A stretch of 64,000 bases of DNA from Bradyrhizobium sp. B124 (GTDB lineage Bacteria; Pseudomonadota; Alphaproteobacteria; Rhizobiales; Xanthobacteraceae), in assembly GCF_038967635.1 (NCBI RefSeq), contig NZ_CP152413.1:6762001-6826000 (forward strand). Reading direction: 5' to 3'. A model generated the notes under the pieces. It was not told where the DNA came from. It saw only the letters and a program-made list of their open reading frames with translations, and searched no databases. A program made the position numbers and the translations under genes. Below are positions 50,801 to 59,672 of this stretch, piece after piece. Position 1 is the stretch's first letter. Each line of letters begins with the position of its first letter.

Positions 50801-51672
50801 ATTTCGATTACTACTCCTTCACCGGCCGCAACATCGGCTTCATCGACGAGCACGAGCAGCAGCTCTTGCGCCAGGCGCGGGTGTTCGTGTGCGGCGTCGG
50901 CGGCATGGGCGGCGCGGCCTTCATGGCGCTGGCGCGCGCCGGCGTCGGCAAGTTCGTGATCGCCGACATCGATCGCTTCGAGGTCTCCAACCTCAATCGC
51001 CAGGTATTCGCCTTCGCCGACGAGGTCGGCCGCGAGAAGGCCGCCGTCGCCGCCGAAGCCGCCAAACGCATCAACCCGACCATCGAGGTCGAGGTGCTCG
51101 GCGAGAACTGGACCAGTGAGCTCGCCGGCATTGCCGAACGCTGCCCGGTGATCGTCAACGGCATGGACGATATCGCCGCCGGCGTGCATCTGTACCGGAC
51201 CGCCAAGCGCGCCGGTTCAACCGTGATCGACGCCTATATGTCGCCGTTGCCGTCGGTGATCGTGGTGCGCCCGCACGATCCGCGGCCCGAGGAGCGCCTC
51301 GGCTTTCCCACGCTGGCCAAGGACTGGACTGATATCACCGAGGACGACCGTCGCGCCGCGATGCGTGCCGAGATCGAGCACGTCATGCTGCATTCCTCGT
51401 CGCGCAACTATGTCGACCTCGCGATCGCCGGTGAAGTCGCGGCCGGCCGCCGCAGCCGGATGTCGTTCGCGCCGATGGTGATCTCGACCGGCATGCTGAT
51501 GGCCTATGAGGCGGTCGCGCTGATCCTCGGCCGCACCTCCGGCACCGACTGCCGCGGCTGGTTCCTCAATCCGCACCGGCCCGCGATCGAGAAGCCGCGC
51601 AATGCGCTGATCGCGGCCCTGATGCGCCCGCTGGTGCGGCGGGCGATCGATCAATTGACGGGCGTCGCATGA
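50797..51672 (+). CDS. ThiF/E1-like adenylyltransferase, gene 2 of five-gene operon
   Basis: A 291-residue E1-type Rossmann protein: ATP loop VCGVGGMGGAAFMALARAGV near residue 30, then DIDRFEVSNLNRQVF, the classic ThiF/MoeB/UBA metal-and-ATP motif, and GREKAAVAAEAAKRINP. The CxxC zinc pairs of MoeB are absent and no obvious E1 thioester Cys is seen (a lone ERCPVI and a DCRG). It could adenylate a small protein tail or a carboxylate, or act like tRNA-modifying TcdA. ATGA joins on both sides. Confidence 0.88.
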   Translation: MNFDYYSFTGRNIGFIDEHEQQLLRQARVFVCGVGGMGGAAFMALARAGVGKFVIADIDRFEVSNLNRQVFAFADEVGREKAAVAAEAAKRINPTIEVEVLGENWTSELAGIAERCPVIVNGMDDIAAGVHLYRTAKRAGSTVIDAYMSPLPSVIVVRPHDPRPEERLGFPTLAKDWTDITEDDRRAAMRAEIEHVMLHSSSRNYVDLAIAGEVAAGRRSRMSFAPMVISTGMLMAYEAVALILGRTSGTDCRGWFLNPHRPAIEKPRNALIAALMRPLVRRAIDQLTGVA

Positions 51673-52868
51673 CCTCGGGGGTGATCGCCGATTCCATCGT
51701 CAATCTCTGCGGCGCCATCGGCGTCGCGGTGGCGATGATGACGTTCTACCGGCGCGATCCCCGAAGCCCGCTGACGCGCCGCCTGCTGCTCGCGCTCGGC
51801 GTGATCGCGACCCTGTTCCTCGATCGTGGCCTCGCGTGGTGGAGCGGAAGCTGGCTGCTCGATCGTCTCTCGGTGATCCCGGCCGCGCTGATTCCGCTCG
51901 GCGCGCTGATCGTCACCGAAGGCATCCTGCGCCGCCACGCGCCGCGCGCGGTCAAGATCGCGGCGCTCGCAGGCGGCATCGTGCTCGGCCTCGGCGGCAC
52001 GTTCGGGCTGCAACGCCTGGTGATGCCCTATGCAATCACGCTGGCGCTGTTCCAGCTGGTTGGCTTTGCGACCTGCGCGCTGCTGCTGGCGACGCGCGAC
52101 CGCGCCTCGCTGATGGCGTCGGAGAACCGCAGCATCGGCCGCATGGCGGTCGGCGCGCTGGTGGTGATCCCGTTCATCCTGACCGATTTCCGCACGCTGT
52201 TTCCCGATATTCCGGTCCGGCTCGGTGCGCTGGGGGCGCTGCTCACGGTCACCGTGATGCTGATCGCCGGTGGCGGCGCCGAGACACGGCGGCATGGGCT
52301 TGCGATGATGGCGCTGCGGCTGATTTCTTCGGGTCTGCTCGGCCTCGCCGCCGCCTTCATGGCGCCCGATGTCGATGCCGCGCAGATGATCCGGTTCGTC
52401 GCGGTCGCGATTGCCGGCGTGCTGACCATCGGGCTGATGACGGATGCTCTGCGCGCGCTGTTCGAATCGCAGGAGCCCGGCGTGCTCAACTCGGTCGCGG
52501 CGTCGCCGGCGCAGACGCGGGAGCAGCTGATCGCCGAGCTCGCACGGCATCCGATCTTTGAGAGCGCGCGGCGCTTCCGCGAAGACGAGCTTGCACCCTA
52601 CGATCCGCCGCTGCTCCGCGACTTCCTGTCGACGAGGCGCGTGCTGCGCCGCTCCGAGGCGCCGTGGGGACTGGCGCCGACCGACCCCGCCGCCGAGCGC
52701 ATGGCCTCGCTGATGACTGCGAACAGCGCCTCCCATGTCATCGTGCTCGCGCATGATCCGCTCGACCTGATCGTGCTCGCGGTGCCGGTCACCGCGGCCG
52801 ATCCCGCCACCGAAACCGCGTTGGCGCTGGTGCGGCGGCTGCTGGCGCTGACCCCGGAGGCCAAATGA
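51669..52868 (+). CDS. Multipass membrane protein, gene 3 of five-gene operon
   Basis: A 399-residue protein with about eight hydrophobic helices in residues 1-275 (for example LLLALGVIATLFL, ITLALFQLVGFATCALLLA, LGALLTVTVMLIAGGG) and a ~120-residue soluble C-terminal tail (SPAQTREQLIAELARHPIFE...). No family recognised. Starts ATGA-overlapping with the ThiF gene and stops overlapping the next gene by the same rule. Confidence 0.82.
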   Translation: MTSGVIADSIVNLCGAIGVAVAMMTFYRRDPRSPLTRRLLLALGVIATLFLDRGLAWWSGSWLLDRLSVIPAALIPLGALIVTEGILRRHAPRAVKIAALAGGIVLGLGGTFGLQRLVMPYAITLALFQLVGFATCALLLATRDRASLMASENRSIGRMAVGALVVIPFILTDFRTLFPDIPVRLGALGALLTVTVMLIAGGGAETRRHGLAMMALRLISSGLLGLAAAFMAPDVDAAQMIRFVAVAIAGVLTIGLMTDALRALFESQEPGVLNSVAASPAQTREQLIAELARHPIFESARRFREDELAPYDPPLLRDFLSTRRVLRRSEAPWGLAPTDPAAERMASLMTANSASHVIVLAHDPLDLIVLAVPVTAADPATETALALVRRLLALTPEAK

Positions 52869-53986
52869 CGCTGGAGATCCGGGAAGGCGACCGCAAGGCG
52901 GCCTTCGACGCCGCGCTCAATGCCTATGGGCCCGACAGCCTCTACGTGCCGCCGCTGTGGAGCGATTTCGACCGGATGTTCGATGCTGCGGAGAACCCGT
53001 TCATCACCGAAGGCCATGGCCGCTATGCGCTGTTCTCGGCGCATCGCGACGGCCGCCCGGTCGGCCGCATCGCCGCCTCGATCCACGACGCCTCCAACCG
53101 CAAGCACGGCACACGTCACGGCGCGTTCGGTTTCTTCGACTGTATCGACGAGCCTGATGTTGCCGATCTGTTGTTGCGCACTGCCGAGCAGTGGCTGTCC
53201 GCGCGCGGCATGACCCGTATCGCCGGCAATTTCAATCTGACGGCGATGCAGCAGATCGGCGTGATGACCGACGGCTTCGACCATGCGCCGTTCACCGACA
53301 TGATGTGGTCGCCGCCGCATATCGCGCGTCACCTCGAACGCGCCGGTTATGCCGCGACCTTCCCGATGACGACGTTCGAGATCGCGCTCGACGGCGGCAA
53401 GCCGGAGCAGCTGCTCGGCGACAAGCAGCGCGCGGTGCTGGCCGACAAGGACTTCGTCTGGCAGCCGATCAAGCGCTCCGCCTTCAAGGTCCGGCTGGAA
53501 GATGCGCGCCTGATCCTGAACGACGGCTTTGCCGACAACCCGATGTTCGTGCCGCCGACCGCGGCCGAATATCTGTTCCAGGCCGGCGACATGATGTGGA
53601 TCATCGACAAGCGGATTTCGACCGTGGTCTATCACCGCGGCCGGCCCGCCGGCGCGATCATCGCGATCCCCGATCTCAACCCGCTGATCAAGGCGATCGG
53701 CGGCCGGGTCGGGCTGACCGCGCCGTTCAAATTCGTGCAGCACCGCATGATGAACACCCGCGCCGTGCTGATCTATCAGTCGGTCTGCCGCGACCTGCAC
53801 AATCGCGGCCTCAACGGCGCGATGCTCTACCGCACCGCGCTGGCGTTGCAGGAGGCCGGCTACCGCACGCTCGGCGGCACCTGGATCGCCGACATCAACG
53901 CGCCGTCGCTGCGCCAGGTCGAGAAGGCGGGCGCCACGCCGCTGCACCGGCTGCATCTGTTCACCAAGAGGCTGGCCGCGGCATGA
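52865..53986 (+). CDS. GNAT-like (YghO-type) acyltransferase-like protein, gene 4 of five-gene operon
   Basis: A 373-residue protein of two related alpha/beta halves resembling the YghO-like GNAT group: first half with GRYALFSAHRDGRPVGRIAA and ARGMTRIAGNFNLT, second with VYHRGRPAGAIIAIPDLN and the LQEAGYRTLGGTWI, NAPSLRQVEKAGATPLHRLH ending typical of GNAT C-termini (xNxxxxxxxxKxGxxxxxxxxx). Ends ATGA-overlapping the nitroreductase. Probably acyl transfer, donor unknown. Confidence 0.8.
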   Translation: MTLEIREGDRKAAFDAALNAYGPDSLYVPPLWSDFDRMFDAAENPFITEGHGRYALFSAHRDGRPVGRIAASIHDASNRKHGTRHGAFGFFDCIDEPDVADLLLRTAEQWLSARGMTRIAGNFNLTAMQQIGVMTDGFDHAPFTDMMWSPPHIARHLERAGYAATFPMTTFEIALDGGKPEQLLGDKQRAVLADKDFVWQPIKRSAFKVRLEDARLILNDGFADNPMFVPPTAAEYLFQAGDMMWIIDKRISTVVYHRGRPAGAIIAIPDLNPLIKAIGGRVGLTAPFKFVQHRMMNTRAVLIYQSVCRDLHNRGLNGAMLYRTALALQEAGYRTLGGTWIADINAPSLRQVEKAGATPLHRLHLFTKRLAAA

Positions 53987-54978
53987 GCGAGCTGACGCCG
54001 GACTTGCTGCGCGAGCTGGTCGCCGAGGCGCGGCTGGCGCCGAGCGTCCACAACATCCAGCCGACCCGCTGGCGTTTGCTCGGCGACGGGCGGTTGGCGC
54101 TGGTCGACGCGACCTGGGTCCGCGCGCCGGTCGCCGATCCCGCCGGACACGACGTGCTTGTCTCGCACGGCGCGGCGCTGGAGGGCATGAGCCTTGCCCT
54201 CAACCGCCGCGGCCTCGCCATCACGGCGATGACCACGATCGAGCAGCCGCTGTCGCCGCAATTTACTGCGCTCTGCAGCTTTGCGATCAGGCAAGGTGTC
54301 GCGCCCGATCCGTTGGCCGGCCATGTGGCGCACCGGATGTCGTGGCGCGGCAAGTTCGCGGCGTCGCCGGATGAGCCCGCGCCGCTGGTGCAGCTCGCCG
54401 TCGCGTGTGACGATCTGGTCTGCATCGGGGGTCGCCAGGCAATTGCCGATATCGCCGGCTGGGCCGACCAGGCTGAATTCTCCATCGTGCACGGCGACGA
54501 CTATCGGGCCGAACTGCTCGAATGGATGCGGCTGTCGCCCGACCATCCGCACTATCTGCTCGACGGCCTCAATCGCGAAGCGCTTGCCATGAGCGCGGTC
54601 GAGGCCACCGCCGCCCGCTTCGTGCTCGGCAGCCTGTTCAAGCCGCTCGATCGTCTCGGCCTCGCCGCATCGCTGCTCTCAGACAGCGCCAAGACCGCCT
54701 CGGCCGCGGCGATCGTGCTGTTCTGTCGTCCGGTCGGTGAGGATCCACTCACGACGGGGCGGCATTTCTACCGGTGCTGGCTGGAGATCGATCGCGCCGG
54801 GCTCGTGGCATGCCCGATCTCGGCGCTGGCCGATCACCCTGATTTCAACGACCGGCTGCGCAAGCTCGGCGGGATCGGCACCGATCTGCGCCTCGTCAAC
54901 GTGTTCCGCATAGGTCGGCCGGCAAAACCACTGGAACCGCGGCATTTCCGGCTGCCGGTCGATCGGCTCATCGTCTAG
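53983..54978 (+). CDS. Acg-type nitroreductase-like flavoprotein, gene 5 of five-gene operon
   Basis: A 331-residue protein with the nitroreductase-fold opening LLRELVAEARLAPSVHNIQPTRW and the interior of the Acg-like branch (mycobacterial Acg/Rv3131-type, fused halves, ~330 residues), ending PVGEDPLTTGRHFYRCWLEI and VNVFRIGRPAKPLEPRHFRL. FMN-binding residues are only partly recognisable; some Acg proteins are flavin-sequestering and not catalytic. ATGA start at 53983; stop at 54978 abuts a palindromic repeat. Confidence 0.85.
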   Translation: MSELTPDLLRELVAEARLAPSVHNIQPTRWRLLGDGRLALVDATWVRAPVADPAGHDVLVSHGAALEGMSLALNRRGLAITAMTTIEQPLSPQFTALCSFAIRQGVAPDPLAGHVAHRMSWRGKFAASPDEPAPLVQLAVACDDLVCIGGRQAIADIAGWADQAEFSIVHGDDYRAELLEWMRLSPDHPHYLLDGLNREALAMSAVEATAARFVLGSLFKPLDRLGLAASLLSDSAKTASAAAIVLFCRPVGEDPLTTGRHFYRCWLEIDRAGLVACPISALADHPDFNDRLRKLGGIGTDLRLVNVFRIGRPAKPLEPRHFRLPVDRLIV

Positions 54979-55081
54979 AGCGTTTTCGAGCGAAGTGGAC
55001 ACCGGTTCGCGTGAAGAAAACGCGTCAAAACAAGAATCTAGAGCTTCGGTTCTGATTCAATCAGAACCGAAAATGCTCTAG
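54977..55081. repeat. Two palindromic repeats (families D and E) at end of five-gene operon
   Basis: Family D: AGCGTTTTCGAGCGAAGTGG, then CCGGTTCGCGTGAAGAAAACGCGTC; second copy at 59446-59502. Family E: AGAGCTTCGGTTCTGATT, then CAATCAGAACCGAAAATGCTCT, a near-perfect dyad; a diverged copy is at 63851-63890. They follow the operon stop directly and may mark its transcript end. Confidence 0.8.
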
Positions 55082-55170
55082 GCGCTGACAGATCAGGTGC
55101 GATATCCGCTGTCAAAGCTTCATGCGGTCGTGCTATGACGCCGCCCGCTAACCAAAGACCGGTGGAGATG

Positions 55171-55377
55171 ATGTCGAAGCAATCGCTGCGCGAGGAGGCC
55201 GAGCGCCTGATCCGCGAGACCATGGAAAAGCGGAACCTGGTCATCAAGCAGGGCACGACCCGGATCGAGGCCGTTTGCGGCAAATGCGGCGCGCCGAACC
55301 GGGTGCAGGCGGAAAAGGGCCAGTCCCGCGTCAAGTTCACCTGCAAGAACTGCGACCACAAGCAGGAAACGCTCTGA
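55171..55377 (+). CDS. Small zinc-ribbon protein
   Basis: A 68-residue protein with an N-terminal charged helix (QSLREEAERLIRETMEKRNL) and a CGKCGAPNR...CKNCDHKQ pair of C-x-x-C knuckles spaced by about 20 residues, i.e. one zinc ribbon. Start ATG at 55171 (or 55168/55135). Likely a nucleic-acid- or protein-binding accessory factor; unknown. Confidence 0.68.
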   Translation: MSKQSLREEAERLIRETMEKRNLVIKQGTTRIEAVCGKCGAPNRVQAEKGQSRVKFTCKNCDHKQETL

Positions 55378-55423
55378 GCGAGCCTCGCTTCCGTCATCCT
55401 GAGAGAATGCGAATGTATTCGGC

Positions 55424-55620
55424 GTCGTCCTGGCGAAAGCCAGGACCCATTACCCCAACTGCTTATTGTTGTGCGACGCTGGGGCCACTATCGCACTCTC
55501 AATCGAATTCGGTGGTTATGGGTCCTGGCTTTCGCCAGGACGACGGCGTGGGAAGGCCGCTCGCTACAATTCTCACACCGTGATCCCCGCGCAAAGGTGA
55601 AGCCTTTGCGCGGGGATGAC
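55424..55620. repeat. Palindromic intergenic repeats (families F and G)
   Basis: GTCGTCCTGGCGAAAGCCAG and ACCCATTACCCC at the left, GGTTATGGGTCCTGGC and TTTCGCCAGGACGAC at 55513-55543 on the right, a ~60-base loop; then a short hairpin CCCCGCGCAAAGG...CCTTTGCGCGGGG (55586-55616). The DUF2478 frame reads into this region. Confidence 0.8.
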
Positions 55621-56246
55621 GGTGATGGTCCGCAGGTGGGGTGGCAGAGCGTTACCCCACAAAGCGCCTCTACTTGAACGCTTCGCAGACCGTGGTTGTG
55701 ATCCGGCGCGATCCGGGCCGCGGTCCGCAGCGAGACGTTGCGCCACCTGGCGTCCAGCGCGTGGCGGTCGCAGGCGAGCTTCACGCTCATGCCGCCGGCG
55801 AACTTGATCCAGTCGACAAAGCTTTGGCGTGAGACCGCGATCACGACGGGAATGTCGGCGTCGAGCGCGCGTTCGATCACGAAGCCAAGGCCCTTGCCGT
55901 CGCGTTCCCGCTTGCCGAAGCGGTTGACGATGACGAGATCGGCGCCTTCAGCGAGCGCATCGGCGACGCGGACGCCGGCGTCCTGCAGCCGTGACAGATC
56001 GAGCTTGCAGCCGGTCGCACCAGAACTTGTCGTACCCGGAGCCGGCGGCTGCGCCAGCAGCAGCGTCTCGCCGCTGTGGACCAGCACTGCCGACAGGCTG
56101 GAATCCGCGCATTGGCCTGATTGCACCATGCCGACGACGCGCGCGCCGAGCGCCTTCAGGTCGCCGGCGAAGTCGCGCAGGATGGCGTCGGGATCGTCCT
56201 TGTCGTCATAGACCAGGGCGGCAAGGTCGCATTGGGCATCGAACAT
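55488..56246 (-). CDS. DUF2478 family protein with read-through C-terminus
   Basis: The first ~185 residues match what I recall of DUF2478 (P-loop-like, often beside molybdenum genes): LAALVYDDKDDPDAILRDFA start, GVRVADALAEGADLVIVNRFGKRERDGKGL, IPVVIAVSRQSFVDWIKFAGG. The frame then runs on into intergenic repeat DNA for ~45-65 residues before a stop at 55488. A one-base shift near 55690 would give a natural ending CEAFK and TAG at 55670-55672, so a frameshift or sequence error is likely. ATG at 56246. Divergence from neighbours is only in the tail. Confidence 0.72.
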   Translation of the reverse strand: MFDAQCDLAALVYDDKDDPDAILRDFAGDLKALGARVVGMVQSGQCADSSLSAVLVHSGETLLLAQPPAPGTTSSGATGCKLDLSRLQDAGVRVADALAEGADLVIVNRFGKRERDGKGLGFVIERALDADIPVVIAVSRQSFVDWIKFAGGMSVKLACDRHALDARWRNVSLRTAARIAPDHNHGLRSVQVEALCGVTLCHPTCGPSPSSPRKGFTFARGSRCENCSERPSHAVVLAKARTHNHRIRLRVR

Positions 56247-56328
56247 GATGGGCTCTGTTCGTTGTGGAGGAGAGCGGCGGCCGCGGCGCCAAGGGGAGCC
56301 AAGGCGTCGCGGCCGCATGTCTTTCGGA

Positions 56329-57738
56329 TCAGGCGGCCGGCGGGCCGTTGATGATCTGCAGCTGGGTGAATTCAGCGAGACCTTCCTCGGCGAATTCGGT
56401 GCCGATGCCCGACTGCTTGGCGCCGCCGAACGGGATGTTCGGGGCCATGTCGAGGTGCTTGTTGATCCACACCGTGCCGGCCTCGATCTGGGTCGCGATC
56501 TCATGCGCCCGCTTGATGTCGGACGACCACACCGACGCGCCGAGGCCGTAGGTGGTGGCGTTGGCGCGGCGGATCGCGTCATCCTTGTCGGAGTATTTGA
56601 TCACGGGCAGCACCGGGCCGAACTGCTCCTCGTCGACCAGCTTGGAGCCTTCCTTGATGTCGCGCACGATGGTCGGCTCGATGAAGTAGCCGGGACGGTC
56701 CATCGCGGCGCCGCCGGCGATCACATTGCCGTTCTTGCGGGCGTCGTCGAGGAACGCCTTCACCTTCTCGTACTGCATCTTGTTCTGCAGCGGGCCGAGC
56801 TTGGTGCCCTGCTTGGAGCCGTCGTCGACGACGGTGTTCTTCGCAATCGCGACCAGCTCGTTGCAGATCTCGTCATAGACGGATTCGTGCACATAGAGCC
56901 GCTTGATGGCGAGGCAGACCTGGCCGGAGTTCTGGAACGCGCCCTCGAAGATGCCGGGCGCCACCTTCTTCGGATCGACGTCGTCGAGCACGATGCCGGC
57001 GTCGTTGCCGCCGAGCTCGAGCGTGATCCGCTTTAACGTCTGCGATGCGCTCGCCATCACCTTCTGGCCGGTCGCCGTCGAGCCGGTGAAGGAGATCTTG
57101 CGGATGTCAGGGTGCTTGGTCATGTGATCGCCGAGATCGTTGGCGTCGGCGATGAAGTTGAGCACGCCCTTCGGCAGGATGTCCTTGACCAGTTCGGCAA
57201 AGCGCAGCGAAGCCAGCGGCGTGGTGGGCGCAGGCTTCACCACCAGGGTGTTGCCGGCGAGCAGCGCCGACGGCAGCTTGAACGCCAGGATCAAGAGTGG
57301 ATAGTTCCAGGGAATGATCGCGCCGACCACGCCGAGCGGGCGGCGATAGGCCTCGACCTTGCGGTCGCCGGAATTCTCGACCACGCGCATCGGCAGATCG
57401 AGCGAGCCGAGGTAGCGGAAGAAGCCCGCCATGCCCATGACTTCGCCGGTGGCATCCGCGAGCGGCTTGCCCTGTTCGCTGGTCAGGATGTGCGCGAGCT
57501 CGTTGGTGTTGGCCTCGATCGCCTCGGCCATCTTGATGATGAGCTTGCGGCGCTCTTCCATCGGCGTGGCGGCCCATGCCGGGTAGGCGGCCTTCGCGGC
57601 GGCGACGGCCTTGTCGAGCTGGTCCTTGGAGGCGCGGGGGCATTGCGCCACCACCTCTTCGGTCGCCGGATTGAGCACCGGCATGGTCTGGTCGCCGGGT
57701 ACCATCTTGCCGTCGATGAGAAGCTTGTAATCACTCAT
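56329..57738 (-). CDS. NAD(P)-dependent aldehyde dehydrogenase family protein 1
   Basis: A 469-residue ALDH. Catalytic Glu in LELGGNDAG, the catalytic Cys in NSGQVCLAIKR (near residue 275), the NAD-binding FTGSTATGQKVM and PWNYPLLI segments. Similar to the medium-chain/NAD-dependent ALDHs of the 'YneI/SSADH-like' shape; substrate unknown. ATG at 57738. It shares a ~180-base intergenic stretch with the divergent 57916 gene that has AT-rich TATATC segments. Confidence 0.9.
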   Translation of the reverse strand: MSDYKLLIDGKMVPGDQTMPVLNPATEEVVAQCPRASKDQLDKAVAAAKAAYPAWAATPMEERRKLIIKMAEAIEANTNELAHILTSEQGKPLADATGEVMGMAGFFRYLGSLDLPMRVVENSGDRKVEAYRRPLGVVGAIIPWNYPLLILAFKLPSALLAGNTLVVKPAPTTPLASLRFAELVKDILPKGVLNFIADANDLGDHMTKHPDIRKISFTGSTATGQKVMASASQTLKRITLELGGNDAGIVLDDVDPKKVAPGIFEGAFQNSGQVCLAIKRLYVHESVYDEICNELVAIAKNTVVDDGSKQGTKLGPLQNKMQYEKVKAFLDDARKNGNVIAGGAAMDRPGYFIEPTIVRDIKEGSKLVDEEQFGPVLPVIKYSDKDDAIRRANATTYGLGASVWSSDIKRAHEIATQIEAGTVWINKHLDMAPNIPFGGAKQSGIGTEFAEEGLAEFTQLQIINGPPAA

Positions 57739-57915
57739 AGGCTTTGCTCTCCCTGGTCAAACGGGCCCTTCGCGGGCCTCGCTATATCCTGTCATATATC
57801 ACGATTGCAGCGGGCGGGCCACGGCCAAAGATGGTCCGCGAATAACGGCTGGACGGCGGCAGGCCGAGAGATATATCTTTACGAATATAACGAAGAAATG
57901 ATCCGGAGTGCCGAT

Positions 57916-58296
57916 ATGCAGATCGAAACCCAGGAGCTCACCACCTGCGAAGTCGCGCCCGACGGCCGCGCGATTTCGCTGGGATTCGTCGACGGCAAGG
58001 GTGAGCCCGCAACCATCCGCCTGTCGATCAATCAGGTCGGCGCGCTGGTCATGACGCTGCCCGGGTTGATCAGCAAGGCGCTGCAGACGCGTTTCGGCGA
58101 CCAGAGCTTGCGCTACGCCTATCCGCTGGATTCATGGGTGCTCGAGCAGTCGACCGATCCGAGCCATGGCATGATGACGCTCAAAACATCGGACGGCTTC
58201 AGCGTCTGCTTCTCGATCCCGCGCGCCCAGCAGAGCGAGCTCGGTGAGGCGCTGGTGGCGCAGCCGGCGACGCCGGTGCGGGTGCGGGCGAATTGA
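57916..58296 (+). CDS. Hypothetical protein (126 aa)
   Basis: A 126-residue soluble protein (QIETQELTTCEVAPDGRAIS start, RLSINQVGALVMTLPGLI, LDSWVLEQSTDPSHGMMTLK). Looks like a beta-rich single domain; no family recognised. The ATG at 57916 follows GGAG by eight bases; an in-frame ATG at 57898 is less well placed. Divergent from aldehyde dehydrogenase 1. Confidence 0.7.
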   Translation: MQIETQELTTCEVAPDGRAISLGFVDGKGEPATIRLSINQVGALVMTLPGLISKALQTRFGDQSLRYAYPLDSWVLEQSTDPSHGMMTLKTSDGFSVCFSIPRAQQSELGEALVAQPATPVRVRAN

Positions 58297-58301
58297 GAGT
58301 T

Positions 58302-58388
58302 CGTAGGATGGGTGGAGCGAAGCGATACCCATCAAACAGCGGGCCGCAGGAGAGATGATGGGTTTCGCTTCGCTCTACCCATCCTACG
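58302..58388. repeat. Palindromic intergenic repeat, family H
   Basis: CGTAGGATGGGT, then GGAGCGAAGCG, an interior loop, CGCTTCGCTC and ACCCATCCTACG: an 87-base dyad with a perfect 12-base outer stem. Confidence 0.85.
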
Positions 58389-58413
58389 ATTCTATTGGCC
58401 GCATATACTCCGC

Positions 58414-58518
58414 TGTCATGCCCCGCTTCATGCGGGGCATCCAGTACGCCGCGGCCCCTCGACTCAAGCACTGCGGCCTCTGGAATACTGGATCGCCCGG
58501 TCAAGCCGGGCGATGACA
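58414..58518. repeat. Palindromic intergenic repeat, family B-like
   Basis: TGTCATGCCCCGCTTCATGC and GGGGCATCCAGTA face TACTGGATCGCCCGG and CCGGGCGATGACA; the plan (hairpin, ATCCA, loop, TGGAT, hairpin) mirrors the element at 30285-30368. Confidence 0.8.
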
Positions 58519-58555
58519 GCACGAATGGGGAAAGGGGTAGCCTATCCTACGTAGC

Positions 58556-59407
58556 CTACTTCCCCTTCACGAACGCCGCGAATGCGTCGCCGAAATCCGG
58601 GTGCCAGCGCGACAACGGCGGGCGGTTCTCGACGATGTCGCCGGCGGCCCACAGGATGCGGCGCTCGTCGAGCGCGCGCGGCACGTCATTGTCGGGGCAG
58701 AGGATGTAGAAATCGCCGGCCGTGAGGTGCTCGATCATGAAGTCGACGGTCTGCTCCGATGTCCAGGCGCCGGCCGGCTTCTCGGTGCGGCCGCGCGCGG
58801 TCAGCCCGGTGAAGACAAAACCCGGGATCAGGAGATGCGCCGTGATCTTGCAGCCGTCGGTGTTGCGCAGCTCGTGCTGCAGCGCCTCGGTGAACGCCTT
58901 CACGCCGGCCTTGGAGACGTTGTAGGCGGGATCGCCGGGTGGCGTGGTGATGCCCTGCTTGGAGCCGGTGTTGATGATCAGCCCGGGCCGGCCGCGCTTG
59001 ATCATGTTCGGCGCAAACGCCTGCGTGCCGTTGATCACGCCCCACAGATTGACGCCAAGGATGCGCTGCCAATTGTCCGCGGGCCCGAACATCGCGCTGC
59101 CGGGCTGGATGCCGGCATTGTTCATCAGGATGTCGGTGCCGCCGAACTTTTTCGCCACGGCGGCCTCAAGGCTTGCGACCTCATCGGCGCGGCTGACGTC
59201 GACCGCAGCCGTCATGATGTCGGCGGCGCCGCCGGGTGCGGCAGATGACAGTTTTGCCGCCGCCGCCTTCAGCCTGTCATCGCCGAGATCGGCGATGCAG
59301 AGCTTCATGCCGGCTTCGGCAAACCGCGTCGCTGCGGCAAGCCCGATGCCGGATGCGCCTCCGGTGATCACGGCAACATGATTGGCTGATATCACGGGGT
59401 GGGGCAT
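58556..59407 (-). CDS. SDR family oxidoreductase
   Basis: A 283-residue classical SDR. Rossmann motif TGGASGIGLAAATRFAEAG near residue 15, NNAG in MNNAGIQPGS, the SDR Ser region NTGSKQG, and catalytic Y-x-x-x-K in DPAYNVSKAGV. All four catalytic residues look intact. ATG at 59407. It runs opposite to the ALDH gene at 59673; family D repeat lies in the gap. Confidence 0.9.
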   Translation of the reverse strand: MPHPVISANHVAVITGGASGIGLAAATRFAEAGMKLCIADLGDDRLKAAAAKLSSAAPGGAADIMTAAVDVSRADEVASLEAAVAKKFGGTDILMNNAGIQPGSAMFGPADNWQRILGVNLWGVINGTQAFAPNMIKRGRPGLIINTGSKQGITTPPGDPAYNVSKAGVKAFTEALQHELRNTDGCKITAHLLIPGFVFTGLTARGRTEKPAGAWTSEQTVDFMIEHLTAGDFYILCPDNDVPRALDERRILWAAGDIVENRPPLSRWHPDFGDAFAAFVKGK

Positions 59408-59445
59408 CGTCGCTCTCCGGACACATCTGTGGCTGAGGTTAGCAT

Positions 59446-59502
59446 AGCGTTTTCAAGCGAAGTGGTTCCCGGTTCGCGTGAAGAAAACGCGTCAAACAAC
59501 AA
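59446..59502. repeat. Palindromic repeat, family D copy 2
   Basis: AGCGTTTTCAAGCGAAGTGG then GGTTCGCGTGAAGAAAACGCG, near-identical to the copy at 54977-55035 for over 40 bases. Confidence 0.8.
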
Positions 59503-59672
59503 ACTCCATTCTAGCATATCGCACCCGGCATGCACGCAGGTGCATGGGAGGTTTTCATGCGCGCCACCCTCGACAACGCTTGCATCGCTTTACGGTTTCG
59601 CGGCCGCGCTGTAGAATCACCGATATAACGCTTCCAAAACACCTCAGCCGACATTTTACAGGGAGTGCAACC

